From: Triatoma infestans
Lineage: Eukaryota; Arthropoda; Insecta; Hemiptera; Reduviidae
Direction: 5' to 3'
Length of the DNA: 64,000 nucleotides
Assembly (NCBI GenBank): GCA_011037195.1
Contig: JAAEAF010007712.1
Span: 1-64,000, forward strand
Shown: in pieces, positions 23,190 to 35,480 of the stretch
How positions within the stretch are numbered: position 1 is the first letter of the stretch
Layout of the letters: every line of letters starts with the position of its first letter
Translations under genes and position numbers: made by a program
Notes under the pieces: generated by a model
Seen by the model: the letters and a program-made list of their open reading frames with translations, nothing else
The model's database searches: none
What the model was told of the DNA's origin: nothing

Positions 23190-25640
23190 TTATTTGAGAC
23201 CTCTTCTACCATCTGGTTTTACATAAGGAGCGTCATCTCTCTCTCCATCCTCCATTCTCTTGGCCTCAGACCATTCAATCCCCTTCTTTTTTAGAATACT
23301 TTGGAGATTACCATCCCAAGTAACTCTTCTTCTTCCTCGGGGGACGTTTTCCGGCCATTCTCGCCTCCATGGCATTTTTGGGTAACCGGATATCGTCCTC
23401 TCTACTTACCTTGCCATACCATCTTAGCTGCCCTCTCTCAATTATTTGGACCAGGGGTTCGCTTTTGAGCATGGCCCGTCTTGTCGTGTTGCGTATCCAG
23501 TCTCTCCTCGTTTTGCTTTGTACTTTTCTTAAAAACCTCATTTCCAGAGATTGGAAGCGACTTCGATCCGATTGCTTTAAGGCATAGGATTCGCTGCCGT
23601 ATGTAAGAATGGGGGCAAAAAATCGAGCGGTAAACTGCCATTTTCGTTATTTGGCCATCTCTTTCTTGCTCAAAAACTTTCTGCTTATAGAGAAGAACAT
23701 CTTCCCCGCTGCGGCCACCCTTGCATTGATTTCTTCCTTTAGTTTCCCGCTCTCACTTATTTTCACCCTAAATACTTAAAACAAGGAGTTCCTGCTCTAT
23801 TCCTCGCTCCTTGATGGAGATGTTCATTTAAATCTCTGTCCTGGATACCACCACTTGGTCTTAGAAGCATTCCATAGCAAATTTTCCATAATTCCATAGC
23901 AAATTCCTTTTGCCTAGCTCTTCGGTCCATAAATTTAAATTTTCTCGCAGCTTTTCTTCGCTATCTGCTATAAACACTAGGTCATCTGCAAATGCGAAGT
24001 CAGAGAAAGTAGTTGGTTGCAACTTCCAGTGCCCAAATTGTATCACTCTGGTTCTCCTCTAACATTCCTTAATTACAACATCCATAAGAGCGATAAAGTA
24101 AGAGGGCTCCTATGTCTCCCTGCCTTAATACCTACTGTATAAAGAACTCGGATGATTTCAGGTTGAAAGTTCTAATATAATTCCTGCATCTGACATAAAA
24201 TGATTTTATCCTTCTGATAAGAGCCTCATTTACTTTGTTATTTCTGAGTGATGCCCATAGCATATCCCTAGTTTGCCTGTCAAATGCCTTTTCCAGGACA
24301 ATAAAGCACAGGTAAACCGCGTTGCTATATTCTATGGTCTTTTCACAAATTTGCCTTAAAGCAAAAACTTAATCTTGAGTCCTCCTACGGGCCGAAAACC
24401 ACAAATGCCGCTGTCTCCTTCCTCAATCTCTGTTCTAAAATACGAGCATAGATTTTTCCAGCTACGCGTAGCAGGAGATGCCCCTGTGATTTGCACATTG
24501 TCTGGAGTCTCCTTTTTTAAAGATAATGATTACAATGATTACAATTTTCCAATCCTCAGGAATTCTTTTGTTATGCCAGGCCAACTCCACAATTTTAAAA
24601 AGCAGCTTCTCTCCTGCATTTCCCATATACGTAAGCATTTCGGGTGCTATTCCGTCAAGGCCGCTCATTTTCCTAAAGCTTCCCACGCTTCTTCTTTTCA
24701 ATTGGGTTGTCCTCTCCTTGTTCGGTTCCCAAGATCTCAACCTTGCCCTCCTCGTCTTCATCCTCCTCATTATCTTCCCCATCTATACCCGCATCTTTTC
24801 CATCTAATAGCTCTCTAAAATAGGTTTCCATCTTTTCATTATGCGTTTCGGTTCATTTATTGTCTGTCTATCCTTTCCTTTTATAAATTTAATTGGGCAT
24901 TCTTTGTCGTTTCTCATATTTTTCAGCACATTATAGAAAAGCTTTTGATTTGATTTTCCTTTTTTTTAATAAACTCTCCGAATTCCTCCAACGCTCGACC
25001 CTGTTCCCTCAGGACTATTTCCTTAACTTTAATTCTTTGGGTCTTATAGGCTTCATAAGTTTCCGGGCTTCTCTCTCTAAGGTATTCCTTCCTGAGCTCT
25101 TTCTTTCTCTCTCACATCCTGTTGTCCTCTTACATTCCCAGCCATATTTCACTTTACCGCACGTTACTTCGGCAGCTTTTGAAGTTTACTACTGTTTGAA
25201 GTACCACTGTTTTGCCCAGGCTTCCTCTAAATCATCTGTGTACACCCTTGAGCCCAGCTCAAGTTTTTCCTGTCCGCATTTCCTTCGAATTCCTTTTGCG
25301 CTTTTTCACTCTTCAGTTTGAATATTTTAATCTTTTCCGTAACTTTCAATCTTAAGCGAAGGTTTCAAATTATCCTTCGCTTCTGCTAATTCATCCTCAT
25401 TAGGTCCATAAACGGCTATTAAAGTTCACTTATCCTTGGATTCCTTGTTTGCAAGGTTTCAAGTTAATATCTACTCATTAATAATTTTCCATCCTAGTGA
25501 CCGCTACTACTGAACCAAGGCCTTCTTCAAGTCCTCCACCAGTTCCATCCCCTTTCCGGCTAATCCTCTTACGTTCCATGTTGCATACTTAGTGGTTCCT
25601 GTCCTCGTCAGGACGTCAGGCTCGCCAGGCAAAGAAGCAA
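23190..25640 (-). mobile_element. Near-full-length but broken endonuclease-type LINE
   Basis: Read on the - strand from the right. KYATWNVRGLAGKGMELV at about 25600-25545 is the start of an APE-type endonuclease, and LIAVYGPNEDE at about 25440-25390 belongs to the same domain. RT follows with LDGIAPEMLTYMGNAG and RIPEDWKIV (24782-24462), FKKGDSRQCANHRGIS, then FADDLVFIADSEEKLRENLN (about 24000-23940). The tail is RGQLRWYGKVSREDDIRLPK and a PRGRRRVTWDGN-like end (23541-23190). All parts lie in the right order, separated by stops and frameshifts. It is APE-type; the clade is not assigned. Confidence 0.8.
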
Positions 25641-25792
25641 TCCAGCATTCTTCTTATTGTTGCTTTTAATCAGTTACATTCGGAGATGTGAGTCATTGGC
25701 CCACAGTCCCCTAGCGCAATGGAGGGGCTGCCTCCTTCTGGCCTCTGCGCTTGCCCCCAGCAATTTCAGGGACCTAAGTTTCAATTACTACA

Positions 25793-26665
25793 TAATTGGG
25801 TGGTGTTATGCATCAATTGACCAAGCGCCAAAGTTGCATTTTTTTAGATATTTGTATTATCTGGCGACTAAAGATTAATACTTTTTTTTAACTAATTGGC
25901 CTAGAAGGTATCTCACCACTATTCCAAAGAAAAGTAATTTCGACTAAATGCCAGTCGATTTATCGCAAAGCTTCAGCTTCCCCCGGAAAAAGTTTCAAAT
26001 AAAAACTGTCTTTATGTATGCGTAGCATATACACCCACATAGCTTTCAAATAATCTAAATATTTGTAACCAGCGTAACGAATCTGCTTCACAGCGCAGAC
26101 GGTTATCGATGTAATCGTCTGTTCACCAAGATAGGGTAGGAAATCGGCACGTATCCCGGGCAATCCGCCTCTGACCATTGATACATTAGATTTAATATCG
26201 TGGACTCCACCTTCTCTCTGCGAAGATTCAGGAACCCCCACTCGACGGACTGGGAAGCCTTTCAGACGCAACTGGGATACTAAGTGGAGGGACTGAGACA
26301 CAGAGTTAAATTTGTGGAAGATGTGATCTCTCAAACAAGGACATTACGAGGGCACTTGTTCAAGCCTTCAATGATAACTGCCTGGAAAGGGAGTACTGCA
26401 CCAACAGAAACCTGGGCTCTCCAAATTAAGGGTAGAAACTCGAAGGATTTTTAATAAGGCAAAAAAGGATAAGAAGTGAGCGGCATACAAGGCAACGCTA
26501 GCTGATACAAGAAAGCCCTCAGGAAAGCAAAGAGGTGTAATAAAAATTGTTTGTAGCATTTTTAAAAAATTCCAAATTTAAAAATATTCAGGCTTTTGCA
26601 TTTATGCAGACATCTTAAAATCCGGTTTGGCGCTTGGTCAATTGATGCATAACACCATCCAATTA
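25793..26665. mobile_element. Unassigned 873-bp element with 40-bp terminal inverted repeats
   Basis: Positions 25793-25832 and 26626-26665 are inverted copies, with one mismatch in 40 (GGTGTTATGCATCAATTGAC core). Between them is a 124-codon - strand frame (25960-26334), which I do not recognise and which overlaps a family-X-like patch near 25985-26020. The unit sits exactly between two LINEs. It has the form of a DNA transposon or MITE, but no transposase motif is visible. Confidence 0.55.
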
Positions 26666-26689
26666 AGAATTTAAGTTCACATCTGTTTA

Positions 26690-27923
26690 ATTTATTTACT
26701 AATGATTTATCTAGTGAATTACATCTTTTTATCAACAGCAGTACTAGCGAAGATGTGTGTATTTAGTAATTTACATTTGCCAGAACTTCAAGTACACTTC
26801 TGCAATCTGTTAGTATTTGTGTAGGGTAGATTCTCGATGTATTCAAGAGCTTCAATAATTGCTATTAATTCTGCAGTATAATTTGACATGAATTGGGGCA
26901 GCAAGGATTTGCCTTGACTCGTTTAAAGCTAAGTCAAGGATCGCTGCTCCTACATTGTTTGCACTTTTGGACCCATCAGTAACAATCAAATGATAATTTG
27001 GTGCTATACTGAGAATATCATCTTTAAATACCGGGTTGACTATGTCTGTTGGTGTTCCTTATAGTCCGGTAAGTAACGGACATCTGCTGTAAATATTATT
27101 TCCTCAAATTCTGATTCAAATATCGGCAATTTATTTAATAACTGAGCGATTTTACTTGATACCTGAGGCGTATTGGCCATGGTTTTGACTACATAGTGAT
27201 CTCTTAACATTCTTCTTCTAACATCCAGTGGCGGATCAGAGGCCTCAGCTAACATGACATCTCTTGGGGTACTTTTAAGATACCCAATGGATAGTCTAAT
27301 ACATGCATTATGTATCTTTTCTAGTGCTCTTAATTTTCCTTTGTTCGCTCTATTATAAAAAATTGAACCGAAATCTATAACGGCTCTAATTGTGGATCGA
27401 TAAAAAAGCAGACAGGTAGCAGGATCTGCTCCCCATTTATGGTATGCTATCATTCTTAAGGCATTCATATATTTTTCAGTTTTCTTGATTGTCATATCCA
27501 GATGTATATTCCATGACAATTTACGATCTAAATGCAGCCCCAGAAATCTTACCTGAAATTCACATGGAAATCTCACATCGCCTAACTTAACACTGCGTCC
27601 TAGAGACACATTCCTCTTTCTTGTAAACGGACATACAATTGATTTTTCAGCCGATATAGTTAAACCATTACTTGTACTCCAATCGTTCAGGACTTTCATT
27701 ACGTCACTTAATTTTTCTATGCAGGATTCGAAATTTTTTTGAGTATCTGGATTATATTGGCTAATGGAGATATTATTTCTTCAAGTTCATACACATATAT
27801 AGCATACAAAAGACAACTTAGGATGCCTCCTTGAGGTAATCCAAATTGGCTGGTTTTAGGGCTAAATAACCGACCGTTTACCTGACATAGACATTCCTAT
27901 TAGAAATTAAATCTACAAACTAA
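26690..27923 (-). pseudogene. LINE, downstream part (RT palm/thumb and RNase H start); other half at 36543-36960
   Basis: On the - strand: VNGRLFSPKTSQFGLPQGGI (about 27890-27830), then ANI joined almost directly to PDTQKNFESCIEKLSDVM. The YADD segment expected between them is deleted. The open frame 27699-27040 has LNDWSTSNGLTISAEKS and VRFLGLHLDRKLSWNIHL. RNase H begins with HLIVTDGSKSANNVGAAIL (about 27000-26945). Jockey/R1/I-type LINEs with RNase H have this layout. The upstream half of the same RT is found 8.6 kb away, beyond the palindrome. Confidence 0.75.
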
Positions 27924-28286
27924 AAAAATCTCATTATAAAAATACTTTATTATTGACAAATTATCGCAGAATTTGTAAAGGACGATGCTTGAACTTGTTT
28001 GAACAAGCATATACTTCTCTGAACAGAATAGATTAGCACGCAGAGTACTGCTTCAGCTTGTGTTTGAACATGCATAGACTTGCTTAGAAAAATATAAACA
28101 CTGCTGGTAAAAAGTTTGGACCACCTAGAATAAAAATGTATTATATTTATTTTGTTAATTTAATGATTTGTTATGTATGAAATAAAATGTCAGCAATTCA
28201 AAAATGTTATATTTAATCTATATACAATAATATAAGCGATAACAAATTCATTACAAAGGGTGAATCTTTCCCAAAAATAATTTCGA

Positions 28287-28956
28287 CTAAGCGGCTTTTT
28301 CATCAAAGTGACCACCTTTCCGCTTAATTACTTCTCTTGTAATTCTAGGCATTCCCTCAATCAATTTTTCATTATCCCGTCAATACGGACGAGATCACCT
28401 ATTCCATTGCCTGGAAAACATCCCCAAACCATGACCAAGCCCTCTCTGTGCATAACGGTGGGTATTATGCATTTTGGATGTTGTTATTCTGAGGCTTAAA
28501 GGTTCCTCCAACCTTTCACTGTAAAGTCTTTGTATTTCAAGCCCACTCTTCTTGTTTCTACGTTTCTTCTTGTTTGCACCCTTTAATAATCTTTTCAGCG
28601 TTGCAACTCTTCGTATTAAGTTCGCTTGACGAAATCGTCTTTGAACAGATGAGACAGAAATTGGCCTCGAATTTGTTTTAATAACTTCCCCTCTGATTTT
28701 TGGAGCTGTGAGTCGTCTGTTTCTTTTACTTCATAAAATAATGAACGTATCCTCACCTGTGGTTGTTGATTTTGGTCTCCCTGAGCGGTGTAAATCTTCA
28801 TGATCACCATATTTTTTAAATCGTTTGATAGCAAGATGAACACCATTTTTTTGAAATTTTAAGTTCAGTCGTTATTTTTCGTTCTGATTTCCCTATTTTA
28901 TGTAATGTTCAAATGGCACTTCTGGTAGCAACACTCAGTTTTTTAACTTTGCTCAT
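28287..28956 (-). pseudogene. Tc1-like transposase, internally deleted (left copy)
   Basis: It starts with MSKVKKLSVASRSAI. GKSERKITTELKISKK and a GRPKSTTTGEDTF-like segment follow (helix-turn-helix, paired-like, and the GRPR-like hook). A second helix-turn-helix comes next (RPISVSSVQRRFRQANLIRR). The C-terminal part keeps VWGCFPGNGIGDLVRIDGIM and MPRITREVIKRKGGHF. The regions around the first and second catalytic Asp (the DES and DNDPKH type segments) are missing, and there are stops and frameshifts, so it cannot encode an active enzyme. Confidence 0.8.
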
Positions 28957-29243
28957 TTTGTATTAATTCAAAAGAGAAAAAAATCAACGTTGCAATAAGA
29001 TGTACTCGTAAACCGTTAAGATATACTCGTAAACGCAAAAAGATATACTCGTGAACCGTGATGCTCAAGGAGTGAAAGACTCCCAATTGAATAAAAAAGA
29101 ATACAAAGTAAGTAAATAATGATTTGTTGACAAACAATACAAAGTCCTAATCTACAAACAGAATCTAATTTGAAAGAAATTATTCTCTATGAATTACTAA
29201 CAAATCCAAGAGGTAAATTGTTTCTGAAAGGGCAAAGTGTATA

Positions 29244-29760
29244 CTATGTTAGATTGGAAGGGGGAGGGCCACGCCTCATCACTGCGACCTTCATTGAGAG
29301 GTCTATTGTGTATCCTCTGGATATGACATCCCTCAGCTTCGCCCTCTTAATCAGGCCTAGCAAAGCTGATAGTGGCTTCGGGATTGCTAGTCCCCAGTTG
29401 AAGAAACCTTGTTCTCGCCAGGCGACACATACACAAAGGACGTGTGCCGGGGTTTCCTCCTCGGCCCTGCAGAAACGGCATAACGCGTTGTTTGCTAGTA
29501 GTAAATGGTGTATTCGCCTATTCAGCCGCCTGCAATGCCCTGTTAGTAGACCCACTATTATCCTTATATCTCTTCGGCTATGGCTCAGTAGATTCCGGAT
29601 AAATGTAGTTAAATGTCTTAACAAAGAATCTGGCCTGTCTCTGTCCTGGCGTTCATTCCCACCATCGTAGATGCTGGTCTTCTATCCATTCCTTGAAGAG
29701 TGAATGAGGCTCCTGGGCAACCGCAGAATGTCTCCGAGCGTATAAAGGTATCCTTCGAGG
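29244..29760 (-). pseudogene. LINE 3' fragment nested in the Tc1 element (left copy)
   Basis: On the - strand: RDIRIIVGLLTGHCRRLNRR, then CRFCRAEEETPAHVLCVCVA, then RGYTIDLSMK. This is the RNase H-following knuckle (GHC, CxxC, H, C) found at the C end of jockey/R1-type LINEs, and is related to the tails at 3890-4186 and 50219-50660. + strand open frames over it are shadows. Confidence 0.75.
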
Positions 29761-31380
29761 TATATTATGTTAATAAAATATTTATGGGGTAGGTATTATG
29801 CATAAATCACGTGACTGGAAAATTCTTATTGCAATGTAACTATATTTTTCTTTAAAGAATCTTAGTAAATAACTAAATTTTTTTACTGATCCCAAACTTC
29901 TGATCGGTAGTGCACATATATGTAGGGGCGGCAATTTGTCTTTTTGTTCAGGGCGACGTAACCGCTAGAGCGAGCGCTGCAACTAGCCATAGAAGTGCAA
30001 GGGCTTAACTTTGCTAACGAATTCAGAACAAAACCAGTTAATTCGCTCAATTTGCCAGAATTTACTTTTTGGATTGCACAGACGGCAAAATCCAACCGAC
30101 AGTGCGAATTTACTGATTTTTTTTTTACTTTTTCGTGATTTTCTCGAAATTGGATGCAACGATTTTCTTTAAACGTTGAATACTATCTATACATATAAAT
30201 TTTTATTACTTTTATTTGCCACATTTTTCTGAAGGAACAATAGCAATGTGCTTTTCTCTAAAGTACCACTAAAATAACTGATGACTGTTGAAGTCCCGAA
30301 AATAAAACTTCTGAGACAAACAAATAATGGAAAAATAAGATTCAAATAAAAGTTGTACAAGCAAAAAAATTATGTTCCTAATCAAAATGATGCTCTGTTG
30401 ACAAAGTCTGCATTCTCCCTCATAGTCTAGATTTGACATCGCTAAATTTATTTAGTCTACTGTCGCGATTTAGGAAAAAGAAATCTGGTATAAAACAATC
30501 ACCCTTCATTCCTTTATTGTAATAATTCATTTTTAAATAAACGGTTAGTGGAAATGTATTACAGATAAATAAAGGAAGTGAGGTTATGCTATTTACCTAA
30601 TACGATTGCATTGTATGATTAAAAGATCTTATCAAGACAGTCGCAATGCTTGGAACGTCAATTTGCAGACAATTCAGTATCGTGACACCCTTCAAATATT
30701 ATTAAAGTTTAAATCGGATTAAATATAAAAACATGCAACTTATAAGGAGAGGAAAATAACTAATCATTTTAGAGTCACAATTAGCACCTTTAACAAATAA
30801 TTGAATCATTAATTGTAAAGACATTAAAAAAAAGAAAGAGCTAAGGAAAAAAATACTATATTTATTCTTTTTTTCTTAAAAACACAAACTGCTTTAGAAG
30901 GTAATTGCGGTAGTGAGTTTATTCTAAAAAAACTGATAGAGTATTCTTATAAAACCAAGCAAAAAAAAATTCCAATTTGACATTTTATTAAATATTTAAA
31001 CACTGAACATTCAAATTAACGTTTCTGAATTCACCGCAAGGTAACAGCACTTACTTAACCTAGAATTTGTAGTAGTTCAAATAATTGCCGCTAGAAAGCA
31101 TAAGCTTCTAGATATACAGAATTGTAGTTCCAAAATTTGCCAACGCGATCGCAGCGCCATCCTGTGATGTAAAAAAATTTTCAGTAGTTTTAAATGCGTC
31201 TTTGTGAAGGTTAGCGTAATGGATTCCCAAAAACAATCTTAGGAAGTAGTGACACCTAGTGACAAACTCTATAACCATAAATAAAATTGATTTCTCAGTA
31301 GGTGTTGTTATTGGTGGCCATTCTTATAACTACAAATATTACTAATTTTCATTAGTTACTTTATTATTAGAAAAAAAAAT

Positions 31381-32388
31381 CTGGTGTGCGAAACCCTCAC
31401 ACAAATTTCTTGCTCATAGTTTGCAAAAATTGTAACCGACAAATGTATATTAGTATACCAAATTTAATGAAAAATACCAAATTCGGTATTTGATTGAATA
31501 TTGTATTTGATATATTTTTGAAAGCAGCTTCAAAATTTCTCGAAATGGCTGGTCCAATTGCTTGAAAAATTTCTTGAGAAATTCATTCAGTATTTATTTA
31601 TGTATTGCCTAAAGAAACTATACATTTCTATAGCATGAGATTGACCTCTGCTGAAAGCTGAACAAAAATACAAACGTTACAAGAAGAAACATTACAGCCT
31701 AATCTTCAGAGTAATAATATTAAATACTTGATTAATAAAGTAGACAGTAACAATGATTTAAATAGACTTTATTCATTTATACAAATTATTTTAGGAAAGG
31801 AGCTTGAGAGATCTCCTCATAGGTATAATAATAACATAATAATACCTTTACAAACCTGTGTATCCTTTACAAACCCATTATCTTTCCTCCAAAGCCTCAG
31901 AGATAAAATAAAATAAGTGGTTTAACTTTTCTTTATTTTCTACATCTAGTAAGTTAACATATGTAGAACAAATCATAAGAACTGTGTGAAGGTAAGTACC
32001 TATTTAACAACCTCCTTCTCAAACATTTATAATAAGGGCATTTCAAAATAAAATGCATAATATTATCATTTTTGCCCACCGCACAAGTAAAGCAACTCTT
32101 TTAGGATCAAATAAATGGGCTATTCCATTATAAAAAATCCTGGGGTGACGATCACTAGCTACTCTAATTTGAGCTATCAAGCTGGTTTTAATGATATTGC
32201 ACCTATTATTTACATATGAACACCCATTAGTCAAGGGACATATCAATCTATAGTGGATTTTTTTTTTTAATTGAAGGTGTCCCAACATCTGTGGTAATTT
32301 GTGCCAGGAGCCTTCTCAGGTTCCAATTTTGTCGGTTACAATTTTGCAAACTGGAGCAAGAGAAATTTGTGTGAGTGTTTCACACCAG
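31381..32388. repeat. Family X element with inverted ends forming the palindrome centre
   Basis: Both ends are the family X terminus pointing inward: CTGGTGTGCGAAACCCTCAC at 31381, and the reverse complement of CTGGTGTGAAACACTCACAC ending at 32388. They stay paired for about 62 bp, to 31443 and 32328. The 884-bp interior (31444-32327) is unique and has no recognised gene; short frames at 31728-31916 and 32043-32288 are unassigned. Here family X behaves like an element with terminal inverted repeats. Confidence 0.6.
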
Positions 32389-34006
32389 ATTTTTTTTTTC
32401 TAATAATAAAGTAACTAATTAAAATTAGTATATTTGTAGTTATAAAAATGGCCACCAGATAACAACACCTACTGAGAAATCAATTTTATTTATGGTTATA
32501 TAGTTTGTCACTAGGTGTCACTACTTCCTAGCTTTTTTTGGGGAGTCTATTAAGCTAACCACTTCCCGTCCCTTCATCATAAAGACAATTTTAAACTATT
32601 GAAAAACTTTTACATCAGAGGATAGCGCTGTGATCGGGTGGCAAATTTTGGAACTACAATTCTGTATATCTAGAAGCTTATGCTTCCTAGCGGCAATTAT
32701 TTGAACCACTAAAATTCTAGATTAGGAAAGTGCTGTTACCTGGCGGTGAATTGAGAAACGTTAATTTAATTCGTTTTTAAATATTTTAACTAAAATGTAA
32801 AATTTGAATTTTTTTTGCTTGTTTTATAAGAATACACTCCTAATTTTTTAGAATAAACTTCATCTACAGCAATTACCTTCTTAAAGCAGTTAGAAAAAAG
32901 AATAAATATATATTTGTTCCTTAGCTCTTTCTGTTTTTTATGTCTTTTATTAATGATTCAATTATTTGTTAAAGGGGGCTAATTGTGACTCTAAAATGAA
33001 TTAAGTTATTTTCTCTCTTATTAAGTTGCATGTATTTATTATATTTAATACCGATTTAAAATATTATGAAGGGTGTCCCGAGACTTGAATTGTCCTGCAA
33101 ATTGACGTCACAAGCATTGCTACTGGATTGATAAAGAGCTTTATATCATACAATGCAATCTTATTTAGGTAAATAGTATAATCCTCACCTCCTTTATTTA
33201 TCTGTAATACATGTCCACTAACCGTTTATTTGCAAATGAATTATACAATAAAGGAATGAAGGGTGATAGTTTTATACCAGATTTCTTTTTCCTAAATCGC
33301 GGCAGTAGACTAAATAAATTTAGGGATGTCAAATCTAGGCTATGAGGGAAAATGCAGACTTTGTCAACAGAGCATCATTTTGATTAGGAACATAATTTTT
33401 TTGCTTGTACAACTTTTATTTGAATCTTATTTTTCCATTATTTGTTTGTCTCAGAAGTTTTATTTTCGGGACTTCAACAGTCATCACTTATTTTAGTGGT
33501 ACTTTAGAGAAAAGCATATTGCTATTGCTCCTTCAAAAAAATGTGGCAAATAAAAGTGATAAGAATTTATATGTATTGTTAGTATTCAACGTTTAAAGAA
33601 AATCGTTGCAGCCAATTTCGAGAAAATCACGAAAAACGGAAAAAAAACATTCAGTAAAGTCGCAATGGCGGATGGATTTTGCCGTCTGTGCAATCCAAAA
33701 AGTAAATTCTGGCAAATTGAGCGAATTAACTGGTTTTGTTCTGAATTCGTTTGCAAAGTTAAGCCCTTGCACTTCTATGGCTACTTGTAGCGCTCGCTCT
33801 AGCGGTTACGTCGCCCTGAACAAAAAGACAAATTGCCGCCCCTACATATATGTGCACTACCGATCAGAAGTTTGGGATCAGTAAAAAAATTTAGTTATTT
33901 ACTAAGATTCTTTAAAGAAAAATATAGTTACATTGCAATAAGAATTTTCCAGTCACGTGATTTATGCATAATACCTACCCCATAAATATTTTATTAACAT
34001 AATATA

Positions 34007-34523
34007 CCTCGAAGGATACCTTTATACGCTCGGAGACATTCTGCGGTTGCCCAGGAGCCTCATTCACTCTTCAAGGAATGGATAGAAGACCAGCATCTAC
34101 GATGGTGGGAATGAACGCCAGGACAGAGACAGGCCAGATTCTTTATTAAGACATTTAACTACATTTATCCGGAATCTACTGAGCCATAGCCGAAGAGATA
34201 TAAGGATAATAGTGGGTCTACTAACAGGGCATTGCAGGCGGCTGAATAGGCGAATACACCATTTACTACTAGCAAACAACGCGTTATGCCGTTTCTGCAG
34301 GGCCGAGGAGGAAACCCCGGCACACGTCCTTTGTGTATGTGTCGCCTGGCGAGAACAAGGTTTCTTCAACTGGGGACTAGCAATCCCGAAGCCACTATCA
34401 GCTTTGCTAGGCCTGATTAAGAGGGCGAAGCTGAGGGATGTCATATCCAGAGGATACACAATAGACCTCTCAATGAAGGTCGCAGTGATGAGGCGTGGCC
34501 CTCCCCCTTCCAATCTAACATAG
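34007..34523 (+). pseudogene. LINE 3' fragment nested in the Tc1 element (right copy)
   Basis: Mirror of 29244-29760, encoding the same knuckle (GLLTGHCRRL, CRFCRAEEETPAHVLC). It differs at 34145, where A replaces G relative to the left arm. Confidence 0.75.
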
Positions 34524-34810
34524 TATACACTTTGCCCTTTCAGAAACAATTTACCTCTTGGATTTGTTAGTAATTCATAGAGAATAATTTCTTTCAAATT
34601 AGATTCTGTTTGTAGATTAGGACTTTGTATTGTTTGTCAACAAATCATTATTTACTTACTTTGTATTCTTTTTTATTCAATTGGGAGTCTTTCACTCCTT
34701 GAGCATCACGGTTCACGAGTATATCTTTTTGCGTTTACGAGTATATCTTAACGGTTTACGAGTACATCTTATTGCAACGTTGATTTTTTTCTCTTTTGAA
34801 TTAATACAAA

Positions 34811-35480
34811 ATGAGCAAAGTTAAAAAACTGAGTGTTGCTTCCAGAAGTGCCATTTGAACATTACATAAAATAGGGAAATCAGAACGAAAAATAACGACT
34901 GAACTTAAAATTTCAAAAAAATGGTGTTCATCTTGCTATCAAACGATTTAAAAAATATGGTGATCATGAAGATTTACACCGCTCAGGGAGACCAAAATCA
35001 ACAACCACAGGTGAGGATACGTTCATTATTTTATGAAGTAAAAGAAACAGACGACTCACAGCTCCAAAAATCAGAGGGGAAGTTATTAAAACAAATTCGA
35101 GGCCAATTTCTGTCTCATCTGTTCAAAGACGATTTCGTCAAGCGAACTTAATACGAAGAGTTGCAACGCTGAAAAGATTATTAAAGGGTGCAAACAAGAA
35201 GAAACGTAGAAACAAGAAGAGTGGGCTTGAAATACAAAGACTTTACAGTGAAAGGTTGGAGGAACCTTTAAGCCTCAGAATAACAACATCCAAAATGCAT
35301 AATACCCACCGTTATGCACAGAGAGGGCTTGGTCATGGTTTGGGGATGTTTTCCAGGCAATGGAATAGGTGATCTCGTCCGTATTGACGGGATAATGAAA
35401 AATTGATTGAGGGAATGCCTAGAATTACAAGAGAAGTAATTAAGCGGAAAGGTGGTCACTTTGATGAAAAAGCCGCTTAG
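34811..35480 (+). pseudogene. Tc1-like transposase, internally deleted (right copy)
   Basis: Base-for-base partner of the left copy over the stretches I compared: ATG at 34811, stop at 35480, the same missing catalytic segments and the same stops. Two dead copies sharing every defect point to duplication of an already broken element, not two insertions. Confidence 0.8.

Larger units (their letters stand above)
28099..29912 (-). mobile_element. Defective Tc1-like element (left copy) with nested LINE tail
   Basis: Imperfect inverted ends: CACTGCTGGTAAAAAGTTTG at 28099 and, on the other strand, CACTACCGATCAGAAGTTTG at 29912. The transposase pseudogene runs 28956-28287 on the - strand. Between the right end and the transposase start lies a fragment of a non-LTR element. 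The copy is mirrored at 33855-35668. Confidence 0.8.
27924..31443 (+). repeat. Left arm of a large palindrome
   Basis: This 3,520-bp arm is the reverse complement of 32328-35843. The outer part (27924 to about 29985) is nearly identical to its partner: all open frames read the same, and the one mismatch I could place is at 29622 against 34145. From about 29985 inward, differences of several to about fifteen percent with small indels appear at once. The arm contains a Tc1 element (28099-29912), a LINE tail nested in it, family X DNA (about 30120-30330) and the left inverted end of the central element. Confidence 0.92.

Noticed and set aside
24375..25321. Long + strand open frames (147 and 142 codons)
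   Set aside because: They are antisense to a LINE whose endonuclease and RT motifs are readable in order on the - strand.
25960..26334. 124-codon - strand frame as a gene
   Set aside because: No recognisable domain, no splice context, and its last part overlaps a family-X-like repeat patch. It is kept only as content of the inverted-repeat unit.
29170..29670. 166-codon open frame on the + strand (mirrored at 34097-34597)
   Set aside because: It lies antisense to a LINE C-terminal knuckle with clear CxxC/H/C motifs on the - strand and has no family features of its own.
33606..33884. 92-codon frame next to the Tc1 element
   Set aside because: It spans family X DNA and ends in the Tc1 terminus. 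The partner frame in the other arm differs and no domain is recognised, so it is treated as chance.
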